From assembly GCF_040549045.1 (NCBI RefSeq), contig NZ_JBEWTB010000002.1, positions 775,501-839,500 of the forward strand: a stretch of DNA of 64,000 bases, in the 5' to 3' direction. Below the pieces are notes generated by a model. It had not been told where the DNA came from and made no database searches. It worked only from the letters and a program-made list of their open reading frames with translations. This DNA is from Endozoicomonas sp. NE40. GTDB lineage: Bacteria > Pseudomonadota > Gammaproteobacteria > Pseudomonadales > Endozoicomonadaceae. Positions 43,905 to 51,787 of the stretch are shown piece by piece. Within the stretch, counting starts at the first letter, position 1; the number at the start of each line of letters is the position of its first letter. Made by a program: the position numbers and the translations under genes.

Positions 43905-45302
43905 TCAATGACCTGCCCTGAACCTCTGGGAAGAAGGCATATTCTTCATCAGGATATAGTACGTAAGACCGGCAGGTATCAGGCTGGCATACCAGGAGAC
44001 GCTGACAAACATAAAGGCAAAAACAACACCGACAAGTACAGCGATCATACCTGCCCAGTTGACGCCACGCAGCGGGCCTTTCTCATCATAGAAATCGGCA
44101 ATGTGCAGGGTACTGCGGCGAATCAGGAAATAATCCACCAGCATCACGGCAAAGATTGGACCAAGAAAAGCAGAGTAAGACTGCACAAACAGTTGCAGGC
44201 CCGCTGCAGAGTCTTCTTTAACCAGTTCCCACGGGAAGGTACAGAACGACACCAGCCCCACGGCGACAGCCGCTTTTTTGAAACTGATTTTGAAAGTATC
44301 CATCAGAACATAGGCAGGAGGAACAACATTGTTCAATACGTTAGTGGTCACCTGCGCAAAGGCGATAAACAGCAAAGTGATAATCAATAGTGGGGTGTTA
44401 TCTACTGCACTGGAGAAGACCTGAATCGGATCAGAAACACCGGTTGCGCCAGAAACCATCAAACCGATCAGCCCCATAAATACGGTCACCGGCAGAATAG
44501 CCGCCACATAAATGCCGGTCATTAAACCACGTCCTGCTGACTGCTGCATTTCACGGGAGTAATCGCTCACATTCAACATCATGGTGCTGTATATACCGAG
44601 GAACAGCATGGTGGCCTTCCAGAATGGCAGCCCCCAGGTTCCTTCAATATTAACGATGGTGGTCGAGATTTCAGCGCCGTATTTATCAATCGTGCTGTAA
44701 AACATGTAAGCAAGGGAGGCGAGAATAAATCCACTGCCAATATTCTCAAGCCATTTGATACCCTGAAAGCCCAGTACAGACAGGCCAATCTGCAACCCCT
44801 GGAACAAGATAAAGAACAGTACCAGATTGTCATAACCAAACAGTGTGGCTGACACCATATTTAAAGCACCTGCACCGATCCAGCTCTGAAAGCCAAACCA
44901 GACGACAGCTGGCACAGCCCGGATCAGGCCGGGAACCCGGGTACCGGCAAAACCGAAAGCGCCCCGGGCCTGAACCACAAAGGGAATACCATACTTCTGC
45001 CCGGCCATACCGTTTATGGTCAGGGCAACACCAATGATCACGCAGCCCAGAGCCATCGCCACCACGGCCTGAAAGAAGTTCAGGGTGCCGACGATACTTG
45101 ACCCCATGGCAAAGGTGCCAATAGAAACACAGCCACCCATCCAGGTGAACAGATAAGACCAGTTCCCCATAATTCGATGCTTCTGGGGTTCAAGAGACTC
45201 TTCACCGGCTTTTTTGGTTTGAATCTCTTCGCCTGTAACCTCGTATCCAGATTTTGAATCAGCAGCCAGTTCACTCACAGGTATGCCCTCATTCAAACAC
45301 AT
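43905..45302 (-). CDS. NCS1-family nucleobase/allantoin permease 2
   Basis: A 465-residue NCS1 permease, diverged from permease 1 (signatures WMGGCVSIGTFAMGSSIVG, GIPFVVQARGAFGFAGTRVP, MLNVSDYSREM). The N-terminal 40 residues are hydrophilic. It is 96 bp upstream of allB 1 and downstream of allA. Possession of two NCS1 carriers suggests separate intake of allantoin and another purine or hydantoin. Confidence 0.9.
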   Translation of the reverse strand: MCLNEGIPVSELAADSKSGYEVTGEEIQTKKAGEESLEPQKHRIMGNWSYLFTWMGGCVSIGTFAMGSSIVGTLNFFQAVVAMALGCVIIGVALTINGMAGQKYGIPFVVQARGAFGFAGTRVPGLIRAVPAVVWFGFQSWIGAGALNMVSATLFGYDNLVLFFILFQGLQIGLSVLGFQGIKWLENIGSGFILASLAYMFYSTIDKYGAEISTTIVNIEGTWGLPFWKATMLFLGIYSTMMLNVSDYSREMQQSAGRGLMTGIYVAAILPVTVFMGLIGLMVSGATGVSDPIQVFSSAVDNTPLLIITLLFIAFAQVTTNVLNNVVPPAYVLMDTFKISFKKAAVAVGLVSFCTFPWELVKEDSAAGLQLFVQSYSAFLGPIFAVMLVDYFLIRRSTLHIADFYDEKGPLRGVNWAGMIAVLVGVVFAFMFVSVSWYASLIPAGLTYYILMKNMPSSQRFRAGH

Positions 45303-45489
45303 GCTATGAAATCATCAGTGGTTCCACTGGCATGGTTTTATTTTGGTATTAGGAATTTCCCGGTTAATAAGTTAATGTTTCCTGTGATATTTTTAATTGT
45401 TCTCAGAACTCACTGGTTAACTTATTTGTGTTTCCCTTGCTCTGCTTTTGCTTGTCCTTAATATGAAAGAAAACACGTTTTCCTGTTTA

Positions 45490-45984
45490 TTATTTTCGAA
45501 CGAAAATATTTTGTTCCGACATAAAGACTTCTTCCAGATTCTTACCAACATCAGCCGGGTCTGCCACCAGAAATTCTGATTTGTCAGACATCGCCAGCAA
45601 TGGGTGATGCCAGACTCCCGGATGGTAAACAATACCCTGTCCGTGACTGGCAATAAAACAACGAAGGGTGCTTAAATCAGGTTGTGAATCACCGGACGCC
45701 ACAACAATCAGGTAAGGTTCTTTATTGACAGGCATAAACATCTGACTGCCAATAGGGTGGCGTTCCAGTACCTGTAAACGGCAAGGCAATTGAATGGCTT
45801 CAGCCTGTAAAAAAAGATGAGCGTTAACAGCACTGGCACCACCAGCCTGAATAACGCCCAATGCCGGATATTTTCGACACCGTCCCTGGTTATTACCCAG
45901 ACTTTCACCACGGTATTCAATGACATCACCAAAGGGTGCAAAGGGTTCTCTGGTTAACGGTTCGGTCTGGATATAAGTCATCAT
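45490..45984 (-). CDS. allA: Ureidoglycolate lyase
   Basis: A 164-residue cupin-like protein: EPFAPFGDVIEYRG at the start, LERHPIGSQMFMPV, and VYHPGVWHHPLLA near the C-terminus, the standard AllA motifs. It splits (S)-ureidoglycolate to glyoxylate and urea; glyoxylate then feeds Gcl. It lies 57 bp after the second allantoinase-like gene. Confidence 0.95.
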   Translation of the reverse strand: MMTYIQTEPLTREPFAPFGDVIEYRGESLGNNQGRCRKYPALGVIQAGGASAVNAHLFLQAEAIQLPCRLQVLERHPIGSQMFMPVNKEPYLIVVASGDSQPDLSTLRCFIASHGQGIVYHPGVWHHPLLAMSDKSEFLVADPADVGKNLEEVFMSEQNIFVRK

Positions 45985-46040
45985 TGTTATTAACCCACTA
46001 TTGATGATTGCCTGATTATTCTTTTCCCGTTATTTGAAAC

Positions 46041-47423
46041 TCACGCATTTCGCCTCAGGTTTAATTGACCAAACCCGGGTTCAACAAGTATCTCCCTGTT
46101 TCGGTAAACCGTCTTACCTCTCACCAGCGTCTGCTCAACGCGCCCTTTCATTTTTCTGCCTTCAAACGGGCTGCGGGTACACTTCGCTTTGGCGTAAGAC
46201 GCTTTCCAGCTATACGTCCATTCCGCTTCAGGATTCACCAGCACCAGATCGGCATCATTCCCAAGCTTGATAGAACCTTTATGAGGCAGGTCGAAACGTC
46301 GGGCCGGATTGGTCGCCAGCAGCTGTGCCAGAGTTTCCAGACTGACACCACGTTTGTGATAACCTTCATCCAGCATCAGAGGGAGCATCAGGTCCATGCC
46401 ACCGATTCCGGGAGGCATTTTCCAGATATTGTCACCGTGCTGAAGACGATCATTATCGGTATAAGGCGTATGGTCTGTGCCGATCATGTCAAACTCACCA
46501 GCTTTCAGCATATCCCACAGCTGTTCTTTGTTCTCCGGACTTCTCAGCGGCGGGTTGCACTTGGCAAACCCATGGTGTTTTTCCAGATCATCAGTATCAA
46601 GCACCAGGTAGTGCGGACAGGTTTCAACGGTAACATCAACGCCGCGTTTACGCGCATCGGCAATCAGCTGGCGTGCCTTAACCGTGGACAGGTGACAGAT
46701 ATGCAGACGACAACCTGTGTGTTCAGCAAACAGAATAACCCGGCTGATGGCTTCGACTTCAGCAATTTCAGGGCGAGCCTGTTCATGGGCAGAGCCATTA
46801 AAGATACCCTTCTCTTCAAACTCTTTCTGACGATTGAACAGGATATCGGCGTTTTCAGCATGAACACCCACCAGACCGTTAAACCGGCTGATCTCTTCCA
46901 TCGCCTTTAGCAGGGCATAGTCAGGCGAATGAGGATAATCCGGGCTGGCATAAGGTATGAAAACCTTGTAAGCGACACAGCCACAGTCATTCAGTTCTTT
47001 ATAATGCCCTGTGGACTTTTCTATAAGGGCGCCCCAGAAGGCAACGTCAACCACACTTTTACTGCTGACAATTTCCTCCTTGAAACGAAACGCTGCTGCA
47101 TCGGACACAGGGGGGACAGACAGCGGCATTTCGATCATGGTGGTTATACCTCCTGATGCAGCCAGTTGCGAACCACTCAGGTAGTCTTCACGCTCGGGGT
47201 AATGGGTGGGCTCCCAGATATGACTGTGGGGATCAACCAGCCCGGGCATGATCACCTGCCCTGCGGCATCAATCACTTCACTGGCAGGCGGCGCACAGTC
47301 GTTATCGGTAATGCCGACAATCTTGCCATCCCTGATGGCTATTGCTCCGGAAACCACACCATTTTCAAGTACCAGCTGTCCATTTCTGACGACTACATCT
47401 ACTGTCGGATTCAGACCTGCCAT
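46041..47423 (-). CDS. allB: Allantoinase-type cyclic amidohydrolase 2
   Basis: A 460-residue paralogue of allB 1, with DPHSHIWEPTHYPERED, VAYKVFIPY (carbamylated Lys), GVHAEN, ICHLST and GTDHTPYT. The metal ligand motif is DPHSH rather than DPHVH, and it lacks the FKEPG of copy 1, so substrate preference may differ (hydantoin or dihydropyrimidine type). I start at ATG 47423, after GGGGGAAG; the open frame continues 26 codons upstream through a hairpin. It is followed by allA. Confidence 0.88.
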   Translation of the reverse strand: MAGLNPTVDVVVRNGQLVLENGVVSGAIAIRDGKIVGITDNDCAPPASEVIDAAGQVIMPGLVDPHSHIWEPTHYPEREDYLSGSQLAASGGITTMIEMPLSVPPVSDAAAFRFKEEIVSSKSVVDVAFWGALIEKSTGHYKELNDCGCVAYKVFIPYASPDYPHSPDYALLKAMEEISRFNGLVGVHAENADILFNRQKEFEEKGIFNGSAHEQARPEIAEVEAISRVILFAEHTGCRLHICHLSTVKARQLIADARKRGVDVTVETCPHYLVLDTDDLEKHHGFAKCNPPLRSPENKEQLWDMLKAGEFDMIGTDHTPYTDNDRLQHGDNIWKMPPGIGGMDLMLPLMLDEGYHKRGVSLETLAQLLATNPARRFDLPHKGSIKLGNDADLVLVNPEAEWTYSWKASYAKAKCTRSPFEGRKMKGRVEQTLVRGKTVYRNREILVEPGFGQLNLRRNA

Positions 47424-47457
47424 TGCACTTCCCCCTAAAGACCCGATGATAAACTTA

Positions 47458-47501
47458 TTGATTTCCCTTGCCTGCTGGCCACAACAGGCAAGGGAAATCA
47501 A
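47458..47501. terminator. 17-bp hairpin between the carbamoyltransferase-like gene and allB 2
   Basis: A perfect stem whose left arm is TTGATTTCCCTTGCCTG, with a 10-nt loop. It lies in the leader of allB 2 on the minus strand, 35 nt before its start. No U-tract follows, so processing or attenuation is as likely as termination. Confidence 0.7.
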
Positions 47502-47506
47502 TAAAC

Positions 47507-47564
47507 GAAGCCGGGAAGATAGCTACCTGAAAAGATAGCTATTTGAGAAGATCTACCCGGCTTC
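47507..47564. terminator. Second hairpin after the carbamoyltransferase-like gene
   Basis: A 9-bp pair GAAGCCGGG/CCCGGCTTC encloses 40 nt with two copies of AGATAGCTA. It lies 10 bp past the stop on the minus strand. Confidence 0.5.
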
Positions 47565-47573
47565 TGTCATTTA

Positions 47574-48605
47574 TTAATTAACACCGACTACGGAAGACAG
47601 CAGAGCCATACGCATGGCAACGGAGAACTCAATGGCCTTGAAGTAAATTTCATGTGGAGAGTCGTCAATGGCAAAATCAAACTCACCAGGATTACGTGGC
47701 AGAGAGTGATGTACACCAACGATCTTACCAGTTGCTTCTTTAACACGCTCAAGCATTGGCAGAGACAGATAATGGTTGTCCATCTTCTTCATGAAGTCTT
47801 CACGATTAGGATCGTCTTTCTTCACGGAGCAGCCTGGCAGGTAAACCAGATCAACCGCTTTTTCAACAAACAACGCTTCGTGATCTTTCTGATCCAGATC
47901 GAAATGCTCTTCAAAGGAAGCGCCCATACCAACCAGCTTGCGACGAACTATCTCAGGTGTACGCAACTCGCTGGAGCCAGTGTAAATAATATGAGCCCCC
48001 ATTGCTGCCAGAGCCAGTGCAAAGGACTGACCGGAGCGGGCGCGACTCAGATCCGGGGTAGAAATAACCACCTTCATATCATCCAGACGACCATTGAACG
48101 CTCTCCAGCACGTGTAACTGTCCAGCAGGCCCTGGGTTGGGTGAGTGACATGACCATAGCCACCGGAAATGATGGGCGCGCCACGGCCATCCAGTTTTTC
48201 AATAGCACCCAGCGCTTCTTCATCGTCAGGATGACGCATTACGATAACGTCGGCGTATTTAGACGTCACACGCAGAGAGTCATAAAGGCTTTCATTTTTT
48301 GCTGCAGCTGAGTTGTGAACAGGGTCTGCTTCCGTAATCACCTGACCACCCAGGCGGATCATCGCATTTTCATGACTGCAGCGGGTGCGGGTAGAAGGCT
48401 GGAAAAACAGGGTATATAGTGTTTTACCCTGCAGCAGGTTGGTTCCAGTGCGCATGAAGGGTTCCAGCATTTCAGATGCTTTGAACAGATGGGTAATCTG
48501 CTCTTTGCTGAAATCGTCCAGAAAAGTAATATTGCGCCCTTTCATGCCAGTGGCTTCCAGATGTGCGCGAATATCTTTTGCTTTGAAATCGGAAGTAATA
48601 GCCAT
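47574..48605 (-). CDS. Aspartate/ornithine-carbamoyltransferase-like protein, probably catabolic
   Basis: A 343-residue transcarbamylase. The carbamoyl-phosphate loop is FFQPSTRTRCSHENAM (family STRTR), followed by VIVMRHPDDEEA (HP) and a C-terminal LPRNPGEFDFAIDD-type loop. It resembles PyrB catalytic chains more than ArgF, but there is no pyrI beside it and it sits inside an allantoin cluster with a carbamate kinase under the same operator type. A role in the phosphorolysis of a carbamoylated intermediate such as oxalurate, giving carbamoyl phosphate for ATP synthesis, is inference; an ordinary ATCase cannot be excluded. An inverted repeat ATATACG-N8-CGTATAT lies upstream (48647-48668). Confidence 0.75.
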   Translation of the reverse strand: MAITSDFKAKDIRAHLEATGMKGRNITFLDDFSKEQITHLFKASEMLEPFMRTGTNLLQGKTLYTLFFQPSTRTRCSHENAMIRLGGQVITEADPVHNSAAAKNESLYDSLRVTSKYADVIVMRHPDDEEALGAIEKLDGRGAPIISGGYGHVTHPTQGLLDSYTCWRAFNGRLDDMKVVISTPDLSRARSGQSFALALAAMGAHIIYTGSSELRTPEIVRRKLVGMGASFEEHFDLDQKDHEALFVEKAVDLVYLPGCSVKKDDPNREDFMKKMDNHYLSLPMLERVKEATGKIVGVHHSLPRNPGEFDFAIDDSPHEIYFKAIEFSVAMRMALLSSVVGVN

Positions 48606-48734
48606 TTTGTTACCCTGTTCTTTATTGCAAAGAGTAAATGAAAGTTATATACGTCTTATGTCGTATATCTGAGCACCAGGCTCCTTAAAAAAAAGAAGCC
48701 TTAACCGTAATTAACAGACAAAGTTAGAAATCAG

Positions 48735-49499
48735 TCAGATCTCAACATCCCTGTGGCAGTCCTTTGAATAAATGTAGGTGAAGCGGCCATTGCCAGTGCC
48801 GTAGCAGGCCTGCTGAGTGAATGGACCAAACCAGATGAAATCTTCTTTCATGGTTTGCACCCAGTCATTTCCGAGCAGATAGATCCCTTCGCCTTCCAGC
48901 AGGTAAGCCCCATGCTCCTGAACATGGGTTTCAATGAAAGGATGGCAACCGCCTGGCGCAAAGCTGAGGATATGGAAGTTCATATCAAAGTGGGTATCGA
49001 CAGGCAGCAGGTCTTTCAGGAAAACCTGATCGAGTCCCATATAGTTTATTTCAGGGATATCATTAGTGTTACCGAATACCGCATAAGGTTGCTTGCCTTC
49101 AGCAGGAATATAACGCTGTTTATAGAGGATCACGCGAACATCGCCCCTACCAGTGTTTTTGAATTCCAGTGCTTTATTATCCGGTGCATAGGCAAAACCA
49201 CCCTGCCCCAGAGTCACGGACTCATCGCCCACACGAACTTCCAGCTCACCTTCACCGTCCATTACCCAGATAAAGCTTTCAATGCCTTCTTCTGCAGCAA
49301 AAGGTCTGGACGTGTAACCATCACTGGTAACAGTGCCTGTATACCAGACAAAGCTGCAACCAATCTTGGGTGAACCAATAATAGAGAGCTTACAATTTTC
49401 AAGCCCGGGAATAACATTAATAACCCGGCCTTCAGGCGGAATAACAGCATATTCGCCAGGTTTTACTACTGATCGTGTTTTCAGGTCTGGAAAGCTCAT
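48735..49499 (-). CDS. allE: (S)-ureidoglycine aminohydrolase
   Basis: A 254-residue bicupin of the AllE/YlbA family. Motifs include KTRSVVKPGEYAVIPPEGRV, a first cupin around ESFIWVMDGEGELEV, and the Mn-binding second cupin HPFIETHVQEHGAYLLEGEG (His, His, Glu and Gln ligands). It converts ureidoglycine to ureidoglycolate and ammonia, linking AllC to AllA. GGAGG precedes the ATG. First gene after the operator at 49623. Confidence 0.95.
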   Translation of the reverse strand: MSFPDLKTRSVVKPGEYAVIPPEGRVINVIPGLENCKLSIIGSPKIGCSFVWYTGTVTSDGYTSRPFAAEEGIESFIWVMDGEGELEVRVGDESVTLGQGGFAYAPDNKALEFKNTGRGDVRVILYKQRYIPAEGKQPYAVFGNTNDIPEINYMGLDQVFLKDLLPVDTHFDMNFHILSFAPGGCHPFIETHVQEHGAYLLEGEGIYLLGNDWVQTMKEDFIWFGPFTQQACYGTGNGRFTYIYSKDCHRDVEI

Positions 49500-49622
49500 T
49501 CAAATTGCCTCCATAGAGTGCGTTGATTTTTTTATTGAGGGACCCGGCTACCAGGGCAAGGACAACGGCCGGGTCTATTGTTCTAAATTTGTTGTCGTGT
49601 TTTATTTTATATTTATTTATCA

Positions 49623-49653
49623 ATTGCTAGCAATACTACTCTTAACTGCTAAT
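49623..49653. promoter_or_regulatory. Allantoin-regulon operator, allE promoter
   Basis: Palindrome ATTGCTAGCAAT at 49623-49634 (centre 49628.5) and a degenerate copy around GCTAAT with centre 49650.5, 22 bp to the right. Confidence 0.8.
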
Positions 49654-49794
49654 AATTTATTGACCCTTGTCAATGGTTTTCACCAATAAACAAAACAGCC
49701 CGTTTTTTTAAGAGAAACGGCCTCCCTCATTCAATAAAGAGTCACAAACAAAGAGGAAAAAAGAGAAAGTAAAGAGAATAATGTCAGGCAATTA

Positions 49795-49824
49795 CTGCCA
49801 GCCATAAGACTCTCTGGCTGGCAG
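49795..49824 (-). terminator. Hairpin after gntR
   Basis: A 10-bp stem CTGCCAGCCA/TGGCTGGCAG with a 10-nt loop, 15 bp beyond the gntR stop on the minus strand. Confidence 0.6.
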
Positions 49825-49838
49825 CAATTGAACAGAAA

Positions 49839-50516
49839 TCATGCAAAAATAGATTCCAGGTTCGGAGAATCCTGCTCCTGATAGCGAAGCAGCAGTTTTT
49901 TCTCAATAGAAGACAAGTGACCGGCCATCAGTTCCGGCAGACTGTCATAGTCTTTTTTCCTGATGGCATTGAAAATGATGTCATGCTCATTAATGGTGCC
50001 AGTAAAATCATCATTCTTTTCATAAAGCCCCGCCACCAGTGAACTGCTGGCCACCAGCTCTTCAAGCATTTCATATAAACGTACATTGCCCAGAATACGA
50101 GCCAGCTCAAGATGGAACTCACCAGACTCTCTGACCAGCCCATGTCGACTTTTATCGTTCCTTGCCTGCTTTTCCCGGTCAAGTATCTCTTTAAGCCGGC
50201 GGAGGTCGTCGCTGGTACACTTTCTGGCTGCATCAGAGATCATACCGCACTCCAGAATGCGGCGAGCCATAAAAATCTCTTTACACTCTGCGGAACCCGG
50301 ATTGGAGACAAACGCCCCTTTATTGGTTTCCACCGTTACCACCCTGCGCAGGCTCAACTGTTCTATCGCAGCCCGGACATGATTGCGGTTCGCAGAAAAT
50401 ATATCCGCAAGGCGGGTTTCCACCAGGCGGGTGCCAGCTTTCAGCCGTTGTTCAATAATAGCTTTATAGATAGCGTCGGATATTCTCTCTACCTCGAGAG
50501 CTTTGAATGTTTTCAT
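49839..50516 (-). CDS. GntR-family (FCD) regulator, candidate allantoin-regulon controller
   Basis: A 225-residue GntR/FadR-type regulator. An N-terminal winged helix (residues about 10-75: SDAIYKAIIEQRLKAGTRLV, ETRLADIFSANRNHVRAAIE) is followed by an all-helical FCD ligand domain with metal-type histidines (FHLELARILGN and later NEHDIIFNAI, MAGHLSSIEKKL). In enterobacteria the HpxS-type GntR proteins act in purine use. It is divergent from the carbamate kinase gene, with the shared operator pair between them, and is the only regulator in the cluster. Confidence 0.88.
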   Translation of the reverse strand: MKTFKALEVERISDAIYKAIIEQRLKAGTRLVETRLADIFSANRNHVRAAIEQLSLRRVVTVETNKGAFVSNPGSAECKEIFMARRILECGMISDAARKCTSDDLRRLKEILDREKQARNDKSRHGLVRESGEFHLELARILGNVRLYEMLEELVASSSLVAGLYEKNDDFTGTINEHDIIFNAIRKKDYDSLPELMAGHLSSIEKKLLLRYQEQDSPNLESIFA

Positions 50517-50673
50517 AGTTTTGCTACAGCACTTAAGTCTAAAAAAGACAACCGCTTATAGTTTACAGCACATAAAAGCATATACGACAGAATTAAATCA
50601 TAAGACATAATTTAATGATTTTTTGAATGTACGTATCAATATTTTGTACTTACAATATTAAAGTCGTTTACTT

Positions 50674-50703
50674 TTGCTAGCAATTCAAATTACAATCGCT
50701 AAC
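50674..50703. promoter_or_regulatory. Allantoin-regulon operator, gntR / carbamate kinase divergon
   Basis: Perfect TTGCTAGCAA at 50674-50683 (centre 50678.5) and a degenerate copy around GCTAAC, centre 50700.5, again 22 bp apart. Confidence 0.8.
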
Positions 50704-50772
50704 AGGCAAGGACAATTCACTTCTATGCATCACATACCATCCATGATGGGTGGCATAACAACAGGTATTGTC

Positions 50773-51705
50773 ATGAAGATTGTTATTGCCCTTGGCGGAA
50801 ACGCCATGCTCCAGCGCGGTCAACCTCTTGAAGCTGATATCCAGAGGGAAAATATCCGCAAGGCCGCCGAAGTAATTGCCAAAGTATCCGACGATCATCA
50901 AATTATTCTGACTCATGGTAACGGGCCACAGGTGGGGCTGCTCGCTTTGCAGAACGCAGCTTATGAAGCGGTCTCTCCCTATCCGCTTGATGTGTTGGGT
51001 GCAGAAACGGCAGGTATGATCGGCTATATGATGAACATGGAGCTACGAAACCAGCGACCCAAAATGCCGATTGTCACCATGGTGACTGAAACCCTGGTGG
51101 ACATTAACGATCCTGCTTTCGAAAATCCCACCAAATTCGTTGGCCCCGTCTACAGCAAGGAAGAAGCACTAAAACTGGCTGAAGAGAAGAACTGGCACGT
51201 TAAAGAAGATGGTGAATACTATCGCCGGGTGGTTCCTTCCCCAAAACCTGAAAAAATTGTTGAAGGCAACACGGTACGACAACTGACAGACGCTGGCGCA
51301 CTGGTTATCTGTTCCGGAGGCGGCGGTGTTCCGGTTTGCCAGCAGCCCGATGGCACGATTGATGGCGTAGAAGCGGTTGTGGATAAAGACCTGACCGCTG
51401 CCATTATGGCAAAACAGCTGAAAGCCGATGCCTTGATTATCATGACCGATGTTGATTCCGTCAGCGTCAACTTTGGCAAACCGGACCAGAAGCAGATCAG
51501 CCTGGCCTCGCCCGATCAAATCTGTACCCTTGATCTGCCTGCTGGTTCCATGGGGCCCAAGGTGGAAGCCGCTGCTGATTTTGTTCGTGCCGGAGGCCAG
51601 TATGCCGCTATTGGCAGTCTGTACGATCTGGAAAAAATCGTCACCGGTGAAGCCGGTACTCATATTACCGAAGCCTATACCCAACCGGATATGAGCTTCT
51701 ATTAA
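50773..51705 (+). CDS. arcC: Carbamate kinase
   Basis: A 310-residue carbamate kinase: MKIVIALGGNAMLQRG at the start, LTHGNGPQVGLLALQ, VICSGGGGVPV, VVDKDLTAAIMA and the C-terminal SMGPKVEAAADFV. It makes ATP from carbamoyl phosphate and ADP. I use ATG 50773, where homology starts; ATG 50725 (AAGGA about 11 nt upstream) could add 16 residues. Its promoter carries the allantoin-regulon operator, so here it very likely serves purine fermentation rather than arginine deimination; no arcA or arcB is nearby. Confidence 0.95.
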   Translation: MKIVIALGGNAMLQRGQPLEADIQRENIRKAAEVIAKVSDDHQIILTHGNGPQVGLLALQNAAYEAVSPYPLDVLGAETAGMIGYMMNMELRNQRPKMPIVTMVTETLVDINDPAFENPTKFVGPVYSKEEALKLAEEKNWHVKEDGEYYRRVVPSPKPEKIVEGNTVRQLTDAGALVICSGGGGVPVCQQPDGTIDGVEAVVDKDLTAAIMAKQLKADALIIMTDVDSVSVNFGKPDQKQISLASPDQICTLDLPAGSMGPKVEAAADFVRAGGQYAAIGSLYDLEKIVTGEAGTHITEAYTQPDMSFY

Positions 51706-51787
51706 TAAATTAAAGTCGTTTACCAACGAGCTAAACCCATGCACAATCAGGGCAATGATAATAACTACACTGCCCTGATTACACGAC

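Larger units (their letters stand above)
49500..49838. other. Regulatory stretch between gntR and allE
   Basis: About 340 bp holding the promoter of the allE operon, the TTGCTAGCAA operator pair, TTGAC-CCTT-GTCAA at 49660-49673 (5-4-5 architecture like FNR/CRP-type sites) and the hairpin after gntR. Confidence 0.6.

Noticed and set aside
47652..48311. Long plus-strand open frame opposite the carbamoyltransferase-like gene
   Set aside because: Composition and low complexity are those of an antisense shadow; the opposite strand carries a clear enzyme.
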